Shown piece after piece: positions 1 to 9,695 of a DNA stretch of 64,000 nucleotides (positions are counted from its first letter, which is position 1; each line of letters opens with the position of its first letter). The DNA is taken from contig NW_027043829.1 in the NCBI RefSeq assembly GCF_037102585.1, forward strand, positions 558,001 to 622,000. The letters run 5' to 3'. The translations under genes were made by a program, and so were the position numbers. The notes beneath the pieces were generated by a model. That model was given only the letters and a program-made list of their open reading frames with translations. It did not search any database and was not told the DNA's origin. This DNA comes from Saccharomycopsis crataegensis (lineage: Eukaryota > Ascomycota > Saccharomycetes > Ascoideales > Saccharomycopsidaceae).

Positions 1-1709
1 TCTTTGTAGGTTAAGCCTTCCATTTTACCGGAACCAAGTTCGTTCAACATTCGCATTTCTTTAACAAAAAATTCATCACTATTAAAATATTTCGCGGTAT
101 CAATACTTCTTTTCAACATTGAAGTCCAAACACCAAACGTCTGCTCAGAAGTCTCATCATCGTCGCTAGCATCACCTTCTTCTTTGTCATGGGCTTGAAC
201 AATATTTTGAGCTGCCTCTTGAAGCTGAATTCTGTTGAATTCATCACGTTTTTGAGTTACGAAATTGGTGAGTGCTTTTGCGAATTTAACACCTCTAGCA
301 GTTAACCCACAATCACCACCAATTCTCCCTTCAACATTATCAAAACTTTCCCCATGACGGGTCAAAATGATAAGTCTATCTTTGAGATTGAAATTCAAAA
401 GAAATTCAATAGTTTGACAAGCAAGAAACCCAGAAATTTTGAACGTGATGAATTTCTCTCCAACATTAATCATTTTCACGTATCCAATATGCTTCTTTTT
501 AAAGATTTTTTTTTCCTTGGTTTCATCTAAAGTCTGATAAACTTTCTCGTAGTTCGATAGTCTTTCCGTGAAATCAATGAGGGCTTTATCCTTGTCCATT
601 TGTTTGTAATCTGGACCAGAAAGCTTTAGTCTAATATTACTCTGAATTAAAGCTTGTTCATCACAATAACTTTCCAAAAATAGAATTTTCAATCTATTTT
701 CTGATGATTCATTAATACGTTGAACAATTCGTTCACGTCTAGCATACGTCGAATTGGTGGCATCAAAGATGCCAACTGCTCCAGGGCCGTACAACACATA
801 TTTCAACAACTCATCAAGGGTATCCATTGCCCATTTTTCACGAATGTCCAAACTCGACTTGTTATCTGGCGAGAAAAAATTCGCTGAATGACTAGTATTC
901 TCGATATCCGTTAATGGTTTTGACGATGGGCCCAAATTATGAGAATCGGTTTTTCTTCTGGTGTTGCCAACGTTGAACACTTTGCAATCATGATGCATCC
1001 AGTTTAAATAGCGCGCCAACTTGTTGGTGATGTATGATTTTCCGCGTGCTGGTAAACCAACCATGACAATAACAAGCTTGCTAGCCACATCTAATGAAGC
1101 AATAGTGCCATCAGGGGAATCTCGAGATTTTGTTAGACCAGGAACATCGAGGGTAGTGGCACGACGTTTGGGCCGTTGGGTCTGGCGCTCTATTCGGCTT
1201 TGGGGTACCACAGTAAATGGTTTTTTACTATCTAAAAATTTCTTGGAAGCAAGAATGGGATCTTCTTCATCACTATCATCGTTATCGGCATCGTTGTCAG
1301 CCTCCTCAAATAATGCGCTAGCGTTCTTTTGAAGCGGGGTGTGATGAGGTTTCGATGATGCGGTGATTGGAGATAATGCCAATTCGTTGTCACTAATGTT
1401 TCCCATCGGTGTATTATTATCGCTAGATAGAACAGGCAGAGTATGGTTTGAGACAAATGGGGTATCACTTAAAGGTCGCTTATTGAAGGCCGGTAATGGG
1501 AGAGCTTTGATATTTCTTGGATGCATTTCGGACGATGAATAATCTGGAACTCTGAATTGTGAGACAAAAGATGATGCCAAAGTGTCACTTAGAACTTCAT
1601 TGGATCCATTGTCATTTTTCTTGTGATAGTGGTCTTGTTCCTCGTCAGTGGTGACAATAACGTCTTCATAACTGGCATTTTTGTTGATGAAGACTTTAGG
1701 ATCTGTCAT
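1..1709 (-). CDS. 6-phosphofructo-2-kinase / fructose-2,6-bisphosphatase, 3' end outside window
   Basis: Makes, and probably also degrades, fructose 2,6-bisphosphate, the cytosolic activator of phosphofructokinase. The frame opens with ATG at 1707-1709 and runs off the left edge, so about 569 residues are seen. A Ser/Asp-rich N-terminal extension of roughly 210 residues comes first. The kinase domain follows, with P-loop GLPARGKS. The histidine-phosphatase half begins with LTRHGES near base 355 and still runs as ELGSGKMEGLTY at the window edge. The phosphatase histidine (RHG) is present; from memory, S. cerevisiae Pfk26 lacks it, so this protein looks bifunctional. Which paralogue it is (PFK26, PFK27 or FBP26 type) cannot be settled from a partial sequence. 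Confidence 0.9.
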   Translation of the reverse strand, partial: MTDPKVFINKNASYEDVIVTTDEEQDHYHKKNDNGSNEVLSDTLASSFVSQFRVPDYSSSEMHPRNIKALPLPAFNKRPLSDTPFVSNHTLPVLSSDNNTPMGNISDNELALSPITASSKPHHTPLQKNASALFEEADNDADNDDSDEEDPILASKKFLDSKKPFTVVPQSRIERQTQRPKRRATTLDVPGLTKSRDSPDGTIASLDVASKLVIVMVGLPARGKSYITNKLARYLNWMHHDCKVFNVGNTRRKTDSHNLGPSSKPLTDIENTSHSANFFSPDNKSSLDIREKWAMDTLDELLKYVLYGPGAVGIFDATNSTYARRERIVQRINESSENRLKILFLESYCDEQALIQSNIRLKLSGPDYKQMDKDKALIDFTERLSNYEKVYQTLDETKEKKIFKKKHIGYVKMINVGEKFITFKISGFLACQTIEFLLNFNLKDRLIILTRHGESFDNVEGRIGGDCGLTARGVKFAKALTNFVTQKRDEFNRIQLQEAAQNIVQAHDKEEGDASDDDETSEQTFGVWTSMLKRSIDTAKYFNSDEFFVKEMRMLNELGSGKMEGLTYK

Positions 1710-2279
1710 ACTATAATAACGATTATTGCTCTACACTGTAGGGGAGAACGACAATATGCTTGCAGGTAGATCTAGAAGGTATCTAGCACTATCCCGGTCA
1801 AAATAGAAAAGAAGAGAAAGGAGAAGCAGATTTCAATAATTTCAACACCTCTTTGCTACTGTTAATCCTACCACTGCAACAGTCACCTAAGAATGATGAC
1901 CATCGATTGGACAAAAAAAAAAACACAAACAATACGGTTACGCTGCCCGGCATTATGACACTACGATTAGGGGAGGCCTCATCCATTTCTCCTTTTTAAT
2001 ATATATACATCTTTTTGCTCATTAGCTTTCCAATGAGGAAGACTTTCGACAATAATAGCTGGGAAACCGCACAACGTTCCATTAATTTCCTTCCTTAATT
2101 TCGTTTCACATTGGGGATCGGCGTATATCTGCGTGTCTCCCGAAATTACGAGCCCCAGCGCATCATGTTTGACACATTCAATAGTATAACTGCCAGGTAA
2201 TCCATTATTCCTTTCCAGTTCGTACAAAGTATCTGTATACGATATTATAGATGATATTATAGATGATATTATTGGTATA
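1710..2279. other. gap holding an upstream block shared by the metallopeptidase array
   Basis: No convincing gene. The stretch from about 1935 matches the region 5' of the gene at 7671: 26 of 27 bases agree at 1935-1961 and 7352-7378. The motif GAAATTACGAGCCC at 2142-2155 recurs at 4314-4327 and 7562-7575. This is the surviving promoter of the decayed first copy. A reverse-strand open frame here is discussed under rejected items. Confidence 0.6.
2142..2155 (+). promoter_or_regulatory. shared upstream motif, array copy 1
   Basis: GAAATTACGAGCCC followed by a GCGC-like tail. The same 14 bases lie 147 bp before the ATG at 4461 and 109 bp before the ATG at 7671. It is the best-conserved core of the upstream region of all three copies. 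A role as a regulatory site is inferred from conservation only. Confidence 0.4.
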
Positions 2280-2712
2280 ATAACTTTAACAATCATCTAC
2301 CGAGCGCAAGATGCCACAGTCTTCAGTGCTAATATGATACTCCACGGAACATCATCCGAGAAATATATGTTGATCCAAGTTCGTCACCACCAAGGAAGTT
2401 CCCATCCACAAACGTTCAAAGTCAACACTGCCGTTAGAAAACACAGGTTTGGTACACGTCTCATGGAGGCCTCCATGACGGAACAAATGCGTCGTAATGG
2501 TTTCGGAAATCCAAGATCCAAATCCCACTGAGCGGAACTCCGATAGTATCAGTGGGCGTCTTTGTTCCTTGGGCGGCATTGCGGTCAAGAAATATATCGA
2601 TGAGAGCTCTGATATTGAATCTTTCAAAGGGTCAAACCCTCATGCATCTTGTATATCCAGTATCAGAGTATATCACGGTGGTGTTATTGCCCTTGTCAGC
2701 TGGTGGGGATAA
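2280..2712 (+). pseudogene. decayed copy of the metallopeptidase/lectin gene
   Basis: A shrunken third copy of the genes at 4461 and 7671. The start codon position reads ATA at 2280-2282 where the intact gene has ATG. The opening peptide region (HGTSSEKY..LIQVRHHQG) is still clear. It then jumps directly to the NTAVRK..RFG.RLMEA segment, later to a piece of the middle (ESFKG..P.ASC), and finally to IRVYHGG of the lectin domain. At least three large internal deletions have removed most of a roughly 675-residue protein, including the whole zinc-site region. It is not a functional peptidase. Short frames within it (about 65 and 71 codons) are leftovers. Confidence 0.85.
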
Positions 2713-2778
2713 TAAGCTCAAAATAGAGCCCCACTAAATACCATAACGTTTGGTAACCTATTATCAATTTGCATAGAG

Positions 2779-2892
2779 ATGACTGCCACCATTAATGTCA
2801 TACTACTTCTTATAGTTGCAACTATGCTTGCAAGTTATTCTCTATCTGTATTAGGTTTAAACAGAGGGCCATTTGATAGCATTCGGCACTAA
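2779..2892 (+). CDS. 37-residue hydrophobic micropeptide ORF, unrecognised
   Basis: A short ATG-started frame just 3' of the decayed metallopeptidase copy. It encodes one hydrophobic segment (TINVILLLIVATMLA) and a short polar tail, as a single-pass membrane peptide would. A related sequence lies at 3926-4057, about 75% identical over the core, which keeps the hydrophobic stretch but lacks an ATG in the same place. The duplication is seen directly; expression and function are unknown. It may be only a duplicated non-coding segment. Confidence 0.25.
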   Translation: MTATINVILLLIVATMLASYSLSVLGLNRGPFDSIRH

Positions 2893-3925
2893 CGTATTTA
2901 ATTGCCATATTAATTACTAGTTATGCTGTAAATGTGTATGATCTAGGAATAGTAGCATATGTTTACTGTTTGAAGGGAAAATATGATGATTGAACTAAGT
3001 GAACTAGGGTGAAACAGCCGAAAAGAAAGTATTAAAGGAATTGAACAGCAGAGATATAATCTCAGTATATAGTAACAGCAAGGCTACATGAGTCTACAAA
3101 TGGTAAATTTTTAGTTTGTTGCCTCAACACTGGGAAAAGTCTCCAGTGCCACTGTTCTGAAATATATGGTGGGGGCGACCACATTAACACTTATAAATAG
3201 TAATAAACTGATCAAGATGTATATTCTCCTAATTTAAATAATCTTACTTGAGCTTAGGAAGCGAAAAAAAACAACACAAAACAACCATGAAATTCAGTTT
3301 TGAAATTTTCCAAGCCATGGCCACGCGGGCCAAGAATTCCTGTGTATAAAAACTTGGCAAAGTTACGCTCTACTACACATATTGCTAATATATTCATCTC
3401 CTTGACTCTTGTGATAGTTGTCCTATTTATCATCAAATGCATCAAGTGTACGCCGGTTTGAAAAAACAGATGATTATTATTTTTCCTAGCCTACAACGAG
3501 ATGTTTTACCTTACTAGTCTTTAAATCTACACAAATGAATTATCCATTTCAAATTCTGAATTCTAATTACGGCTACTGGTTCAGATCAGGGGCTGAACGA
3601 CCTTTGGTTCTGTATATCCCAACTTGAGGTTGTGTTCGATATTGGACTAATCTTCGGTGAGAATGTATCCTAATATTTTGGTAAGACATCTTGATAATAT
3701 TAAATAAGATATTGCGATAGAAATTTATTTGTCACCAAAGAGTAGTATCGGATGTAAAGTACGAAATGTCAAGCAAATTGTAAAAAATCTTTTCTTTGAT
3801 CTCTCGAAAACTTCAGAGGAGATACGAAAAACAGCAAATGACGTAAACATTTATAGTTAATAACCATGAAGATAAGAATAGAGATGATGATAACCATAAA
3901 AACGTTTGATGAAGTTAAGACATAG

Positions 3926-4057
3926 CATATACAAGTAACAACCTTCAATCCCACTACCACCATTAATATCATACTACTTCTTTTAGTTGCAATTATAGTT
4001 GTTTTTTCTATTCTATTGAATACATCATCAATTATGATATGGTCAAATCCATTTTAG
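3926..4057 (+). repeat. second copy of the hydrophobic micro-ORF segment
   Basis: An open frame between TAG at 3923-3925 and TAG at 4055-4057, containing TTTINIILLLLVAIIVV. It aligns with the ATG-started ORF at 2779, but the residue matching its Met is Pro, so it has no evident start. It is either a degenerate copy or a non-coding duplicate. Confidence 0.35.
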
Positions 4058-4313
4058 AGTTAACACATCGCTAACTATGCTGGGCACCAAAATAATTATG
4101 TAGTGAGGTTGCCAATCGGCTCCGCCATATTGGAACATACGCAATTATTGATAGTAAAACGGATAAAATAGAAGGATGATAAATATAGACAGAATAAACT
4201 ATTATTATTAACCATCGAATTGCCATGATCAAATGATAAGTTGTATGATTTTCTTAATTTCTTTCCGTAATTTCGTTTCATAATAGGGATCGGTATATAT
4301 CCGGATGGCTCCC

Positions 4314-4327
4314 GAAATTACGAGCCC
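4314..4327 (+). promoter_or_regulatory. shared upstream motif, array copy 2
   Basis: GAAATTACGAGCCC, identical to the sites at 2142 and 7562, 147 bp before the ATG at 4461. Confidence 0.4.
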
Positions 4328-4460
4328 TAGCGCATCATGATTGACCCATGCAGTAGTATAACTGCCAGGTAATCTATTAATCCTTTTCTGTTCATACAAA
4401 GTATCTATATTCAAGTTTATACTCAATTTTATTTATAATTATATATAGAATATCGATATA

Positions 4461-6509
4461 ATGTCTTTACAAATCTTCAACCAAGCACCAGGTGCTACTG
4501 TCTTTAATAGCGATGTCATTCTCCACGGGGGCTCATCCGAGAAATATGGGTTGATCCAAGTTCGTCACCACCAAGGAAATTTCCCCCCACAAACATTCGA
4601 AGTCAACAGTAATCACTTCAAATTGCTTGTCCATTTGGTCGAAGGTGAAAATGAGCTCATATTCACCCAATACTCTGGAAAATTTGTCAATGGTGTCCCT
4701 CATTATGATCAAGCTTCTAGGTACAAACCAATTCAATTGATATACCACTTATATTATAGAAGAATGGTGGAAAATCCTTCCATAAATCTTTGTCTTCTTT
4801 TGGCCAAGGATTCTCCAGGAGTCTTCGATTCTCCAAAAAATAAAATCAACACTGAGGGTAATAATGTCAACACTGCCGTCAGAAAACTCAGGTTTGGTGC
4901 ACGTCTCATGGAGGCCTTCATGACGGAACAAATGCGTCGTAATGGTTTCGGAAATCGTTGTTTTAGATTCACTGAAGAATTCAGCTATGACTCGTTATCA
5001 TCACAGGAACGTGGTAGTGTGCAACGTGAGACTGTGAAAGTGCACATTATTCGAATGGATCAAACCGTTGCAGAAATCCAAGATCCAAATGTCGCTCAAC
5101 AGAACTCCGATGCTGACAACCCTATGGGTCTTTTTGAGTGGGCCGCCGATGCAATTCGGCAATACATCGCTGATAACCCCCATCTTGAATCATTTAAAGG
5201 AGAGACCCCTAAGGCGTCTTGCATGTTCATGGACGCTCATTGGGATCCTAACCAGGATCTTATTTTGGGGCACGCCGCTCTTGCTGGTAATTATGGAAAA
5301 TTGCGTTTAACGACTTTTGGATCCCAAGGTCTTTGGTCATGGCCAAGCTGCTATGAGGAATTGTATTCTGCCTTAAGTGATTGTACCAGGACTGATACTC
5401 TGGTATGTGCCAATGACTGCAATAAAGGTGAGAGTGCTTGGGAAGCCGCTACTATATCTCTTGGGGGGTTCTTGGACGTAATTGGCAAGCATTTGTACTG
5501 GCCAGATCCATCAGATGGGATCTTTTTACCTACTTATCTGACTCTCAACCGCTCATTTATGAGCCGTGAATTCCCTTGCAAGAGAACTGGGGAACTAGGG
5601 TACGAACCAGTCTTATCTACTGACGAATGTAACTGGAGCAGATTGAGCATCATGAGATTTTTGTACCTTCCAGGACTCCGTATCCCTGCTGATTATCACG
5701 ATGATACAATTATTTGGAATGCTCGGGAAATTGCCGAGGAGCCCACCTTCATCGGTGTGGAAAATCGCTCGATCTTTGTTACTAGTAATACAGGGATTTA
5801 TCTTGTGGAAGTTCACGTTGATGGCGAAGCGCGTGCACAATTGGAATTTCAACCAAAGCGCAGCAATAATGGTCCTGGTCCACAAAAAGAGTTGAAGCTC
5901 AGTTACAGTGATTTACAAAACAATTTGGACCCAGAGTACCAAGGTAAACCAATGAAATTGGTGATTCTTTCCCTTGGATTGAAGCAGCTTGTCGTGGAGA
6001 GTGATATCTGGGAGTACCTTGAGCCTGTCCACCATGATTTCGGTTTGGGTGGAGGTATGCTTGAAGGTGTCTCCACCGAATGCCATGGCGTACCACGCGC
6101 GGATGAGACTGGGATCATTCCAATTTATGGACCTGGAGAGTTATCCTGTATTAGAGTATATCATGGTGACGCTCTTGATGGTATCGAATTTATTCATCGG
6201 AAAGGGAAATCCCATCACCACAAATTTCATTCATCAAAAAGCTCGACACTTTTCGGAAACCGTACGCAAGATTACTCTGATGTTCCTATCTATGATGGTG
6301 AATCATTCGTGGGTTTCAAAATTAGATGTGGTGCGTGGGTTGATGCGGTCCAGGTAGTAACTAACAAGAAAGTTACCCCCTGGTATGGTTTTGCTGACGG
6401 AGGCCATGGTGCAGTCATTGAAGCTCCAACCGGCTACCAACTTGTGGCTCTTAGAGGTACCGTAGGCCCTTGGGTGAATAGTATCCAAGGTATTTACATT
6501 AGGAGATAG
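4461..6509 (+). CDS. Yil108w-type metallopeptidase/jacalin protein with lost zinc site (pseudoenzyme)
   Basis: A 682-residue protein with the same architecture as its neighbour at 7671. An N-terminal and central putative-peptidase region (the family of S. cerevisiae Yil108w) is followed by a jacalin-like lectin domain over about residues 555-682 (IRVYHGDALDGIEF..., ending VNSIQGIYIRR). There is no signal peptide, so it is probably cytoplasmic. The zinc motif seen next door as HEIGHHLGCPH (residues 339-349) reads DVIGKHLYWPD here. The three zinc histidines, the catalytic Glu and the motif Gly are all replaced. The rest of the frame is intact and closely similar, so the protein looks retained in a non-catalytic role, perhaps carbohydrate binding or dimerisation. 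That role is inference. Confidence 0.85.
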   Translation: MSLQIFNQAPGATVFNSDVILHGGSSEKYGLIQVRHHQGNFPPQTFEVNSNHFKLLVHLVEGENELIFTQYSGKFVNGVPHYDQASRYKPIQLIYHLYYRRMVENPSINLCLLLAKDSPGVFDSPKNKINTEGNNVNTAVRKLRFGARLMEAFMTEQMRRNGFGNRCFRFTEEFSYDSLSSQERGSVQRETVKVHIIRMDQTVAEIQDPNVAQQNSDADNPMGLFEWAADAIRQYIADNPHLESFKGETPKASCMFMDAHWDPNQDLILGHAALAGNYGKLRLTTFGSQGLWSWPSCYEELYSALSDCTRTDTLVCANDCNKGESAWEAATISLGGFLDVIGKHLYWPDPSDGIFLPTYLTLNRSFMSREFPCKRTGELGYEPVLSTDECNWSRLSIMRFLYLPGLRIPADYHDDTIIWNAREIAEEPTFIGVENRSIFVTSNTGIYLVEVHVDGEARAQLEFQPKRSNNGPGPQKELKLSYSDLQNNLDPEYQGKPMKLVILSLGLKQLVVESDIWEYLEPVHHDFGLGGGMLEGVSTECHGVPRADETGIIPIYGPGELSCIRVYHGDALDGIEFIHRKGKSHHHKFHSSKSSTLFGNRTQDYSDVPIYDGESFVGFKIRCGAWVDAVQVVTNKKVTPWYGFADGGHGAVIEAPTGYQLVALRGTVGPWVNSIQGIYIRR

Positions 6510-7670
6510 AAATAGTCTCGAAATTTCTACTTGGTTTTAAAAAGAAGGGCATTATCTCATAGTTTTGAATTGCAAGAGAACACAGAAGAAATAATACATC
6601 CAATTATATTAGCGATAAATATAAAAAAAAATAATAATGAGATCAGAAGAACCAAGTATTTGTAAGTTTCTATTGCTTCAATACCGAGACAGTGAGTTCA
6701 ATTCACAAACATTGTAAGAGCTACTTGGAATGGGGGATTGATTATGCCCATGGATTTGATTGTTGATGTATCCCAAGTTGGTATTCGAGATATACTGAGA
6801 AATTGTCGTGTAATAATAATTAGTTGCTACGGGTTTAGATTGGTCTTGAGTTCCGTGCCTTCTAACCTGATCTTGATTGATACTGGATTAATCTTCTCTT
6901 GATTTCTTCTTCTTACCGCAACTCTCATGCCGATTCACCATTAAATTCTCTATTGTGAAAATGTAATCACTGCATCTTCACTGTGATTATGTATCTCGAC
7001 ATGCCAATGCTACAGATCTCTGAACAGGGGCTGTAGCATGTATTGTAGATGCTGTTGTGAAACAGTATTTTTACTTGTTCACACAGCTCCCCTCTCACCT
7101 TACGGTAAGATACTCCTTTCTATATACTTGCTATATATACTATGTTGTAACCTGAGTCACACAAGCTATGATGAGCTGATTCAAATATTCCTGATGTAAC
7201 AAAATCTTTTCACAGAGGACTTAACTGAAGGGTTCTAACAATAACTGCAAATACATGATTCAGAAGAAAATTTTGACTTGGCAATTTTGAGCCTTTGACA
7301 TTTATTCAAGTGCGCTTAGCACGTTTTGCACAGTTAAATGGAACTCCATCGCGGTTACGCTGCCCGGGATTATGACACACTGTGATGGCTGATGGAGGGA
7401 AACTTTGGTCCATTTTTATCATACACAATATCGATCTATTAATTCTCCTGTTAACTGAGGAAGCTCCTCGAAGAAAATGATTGAGAAATCATTCAATATG
7501 CAATTAATTTCTTTGCATTAATTCTTGTTTAATCCTGTGGAGATCGACACCCTGTCTCCTTGAAATTACGAGCCCTGGCGCCGGCTATTATAAAAACCAA
7601 GCAATAGTTATTCCTTTCCAGTTCATACAAAGCATCTGTATATGATATTATTTATGATATTATCGGTATA
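6510..7670. other. gap between array copies 2 and 3
   Basis: No gene seen. The left half carries a block resembling the 3' flank of copy 1 (about 6770-6895). The right part (7352-7378 and 7562-7575) carries the upstream blocks shared with copies 1 and 2. Close to the ATG the sequence again resembles copy 1 (repeated GATATTAT units and GGTATA). Confidence 0.5.
7562..7575 (+). promoter_or_regulatory. shared upstream motif, array copy 3
   Basis: GAAATTACGAGCCC, 109 bp before the ATG at 7671. The 27-base block at 7352-7378, which matches copy 1 with one mismatch, lies further upstream. Confidence 0.4.
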
Positions 7671-9695
7671 ATGACTTTAACAATCATCAACCAAGCGCCA
7701 GGCACCACCGTCTTTATTCCAGATGTCCTTCTTCACGGAACCTCTTCCGAAAAATACGGGTTGATCCAAGTTCGTCATCACCAAGGAAATTTCCCCCCAC
7801 AAACGTTCGAAGTTAACAGCCATAACTTCAAGTTGCTCGTCCATTTGGTTCAAGGTGAAAATGAACTTATCATCACCCAATATTCTGGAAAATTTGTCAA
7901 TGGTGTTCCTCATTATGATCAAACTCCTACATACAGGCCAATTCAATTGACTTACCACTTGAATTATAAAAAAATGGTGGAAAATCCAACCACTAACCTT
8001 TGTCTTCTTTTGGCCAAGGATTCTCCAGGAGTCTTCGACTCCCCAGAATATAAAATCAAACGTGAGGGTAATGATATTAACACTGCCGTTAGAAAACTCA
8101 GGTTTGGTGCACGTCTCATGGAAGCTTTCACTCTGGAACAAATGCGTCGTAATGGTTTCGGAAATCGTTGTTTTAGATTCACTGAAGAGGCCGCAATTGA
8201 CTCATTATCTTCACAGGAACGTGGGAATGTACAACGTGAGACTGTGAAAGTGCATGTTATTCGAATGGATCAAACTGTTGCAGAAATCCATGATCCAAAT
8301 GTCGCTCAACAGAACCCCAACGGGAATAACACTGGGGCGCTTTTTGGCTGGGCCGCCGATGCGGTTCGCAAGTACATGAACGAAAACCCTGGTCTTGAAT
8401 CTTTCAAAGGGGAAAACTTTCAAGCTTCTTGTATGATCATGGACGCTCATTGGGATCCTAGCCAGAATCTTCTTTTGGGGCATGCCGCTCTTGGTGGTAA
8501 TGCTGGAAACTTACGGTTAGCAATCTTTGGATCCCAAGGTCTTTGGTCATGGCCAACTTGCTACGAGGAATTGTACTCCGCTTATAGCGATTGTACCAAG
8601 ATTGACACCCTGGTATGTGTCAATGATTGTAATGAATGTGGTAGTGCGTGGGAAGCCCTTAATATCTCCCTTGGAGCGTTCTTGCACGAAATTGGTCATC
8701 ATTTGGGTTGTCCGCATCAACCAAACGGGGTTATGTTACGTGATTACGTGATTCTTAATCGTACTTTCATGACTCGGGAATTCCCTTGTATAAGAACTGG
8801 GAAACCAGGATACGAACCAGTATTACCTACTGACGAATGTACCTGGAATAGATTGGATATCATGAGATTTTTGTACCATCCATCGTTCCGCATTCCTATT
8901 GATTTCCACGACGACACAATTATTAAAAATGCCTGGGAAATCGCCGAGGAGCCTGTCATCTCAGATATGGAAAATCGTTCGATCTTTGTTACTGCCAATA
9001 CTGGGGTTTATCTTGTGGAAATTCACGTTGACGGTAATCCACGGGCTCAATTAGAATTCCCGCCAAGGCTCAGTAATAATGGTCCAGGTCCACAAAAAGA
9101 ATTGGTGCTTAGTTATCAGGATTTGCAAAACCATTTGAGACCAGAGTTCCGAGGGAAACCAATGAAGTTGGAAATTCTTTCCGTTGGCTTGAAACAAGCT
9201 ACCGTGGAAAATGATACTTGGGAAGATCCCCAACGTATCGAACATGATTTCGGCTTGGGTCGTGGTACTCTTGCAGGTTTCGTCACCAGATGTCATGGTA
9301 ACACAAACAATGATGATACTGGGATCATTCCAATCTACGGACATGGAGCGTTGTCCAATATCAGAGTATTCCATGGTGGTGCTCTTGATGGTATTGAATT
9401 TGTGCATCCAGAAAGCCGAAGCTCTACACTTTTTGGAAAGCGTACCAATGGTTACTCTGATGTTCCAATAGATGCTGATGAATCAGTTGTAAGTTTCAAT
9501 GTTAGATGTGGTGCCTGGGTTGACGCGGTACAGGTAGTAACCAATAAGAAAGTTACTCCTTGGTATGGTAATGCTAACGGAGGACATGGCGCAGTCATTC
9601 AATGTCCAACCGGTTATCAACTCGTCGCTCTTAAAGGCACTGTTGGTGGTTGGGTGAATAGTATCCAAGGTATTTACATTAGGAGACAGAAATAG
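7671..9695 (+). CDS. Yil108w-type zinc metallopeptidase with jacalin-like lectin domain
   Basis: 674 residues, close to the roughly 700 of S. cerevisiae Yil108w. The putative-peptidase region carries a full metzincin-style zinc motif HEIGHHLGCPH: H339, E340, H343, G346 and H349. The family-typical downstream segment NGVMLRDY..LNRTFMTREF follows. A jacalin-like beta-prism domain occupies about residues 555-672. There is no signal peptide or membrane segment, so a cytoplasmic location is likely. It is the only copy in the array that still looks catalytic. Its promoter shares blocks with the other two copies. The substrate is unknown; a sugar-binding role for the lectin part is family inference. 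Confidence 0.88.
   Translation: MTLTIINQAPGTTVFIPDVLLHGTSSEKYGLIQVRHHQGNFPPQTFEVNSHNFKLLVHLVQGENELIITQYSGKFVNGVPHYDQTPTYRPIQLTYHLNYKKMVENPTTNLCLLLAKDSPGVFDSPEYKIKREGNDINTAVRKLRFGARLMEAFTLEQMRRNGFGNRCFRFTEEAAIDSLSSQERGNVQRETVKVHVIRMDQTVAEIHDPNVAQQNPNGNNTGALFGWAADAVRKYMNENPGLESFKGENFQASCMIMDAHWDPSQNLLLGHAALGGNAGNLRLAIFGSQGLWSWPTCYEELYSAYSDCTKIDTLVCVNDCNECGSAWEALNISLGAFLHEIGHHLGCPHQPNGVMLRDYVILNRTFMTREFPCIRTGKPGYEPVLPTDECTWNRLDIMRFLYHPSFRIPIDFHDDTIIKNAWEIAEEPVISDMENRSIFVTANTGVYLVEIHVDGNPRAQLEFPPRLSNNGPGPQKELVLSYQDLQNHLRPEFRGKPMKLEILSVGLKQATVENDTWEDPQRIEHDFGLGRGTLAGFVTRCHGNTNNDDTGIIPIYGHGALSNIRVFHGGALDGIEFVHPESRSSTLFGKRTNGYSDVPIDADESVVSFNVRCGAWVDAVQVVTNKKVTPWYGNANGGHGAVIQCPTGYQLVALKGTVGGWVNSIQGIYIRRQK

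Larger units (their letters stand above)
2893..4460. other. gap between array copies 1 and 2
   Basis: No supported full gene. It holds the second hydrophobic micro-ORF at 3926-4057. Around 3615-3655 there is a segment resembling 6770-6895 downstream of the second array copy, sharing a GATA(T/C)TGGA(C/T)TAATCTTC core. The shared upstream motif lies at 4314-4327. These suggest that flanks were duplicated along with the genes. Confidence 0.5.

Noticed and set aside
1979-2296. Reverse-strand frame of 105 codons, similar to one at 4229-4426, as a divergent small gene
   Set aside because: The two frames align (LPGSYT..., ALGLVISG), but by my count about 15 differences change the amino acid and 5 do not. 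The third copy (7500-7640) is out of frame. This looks like conserved promoter DNA that happens to be open.
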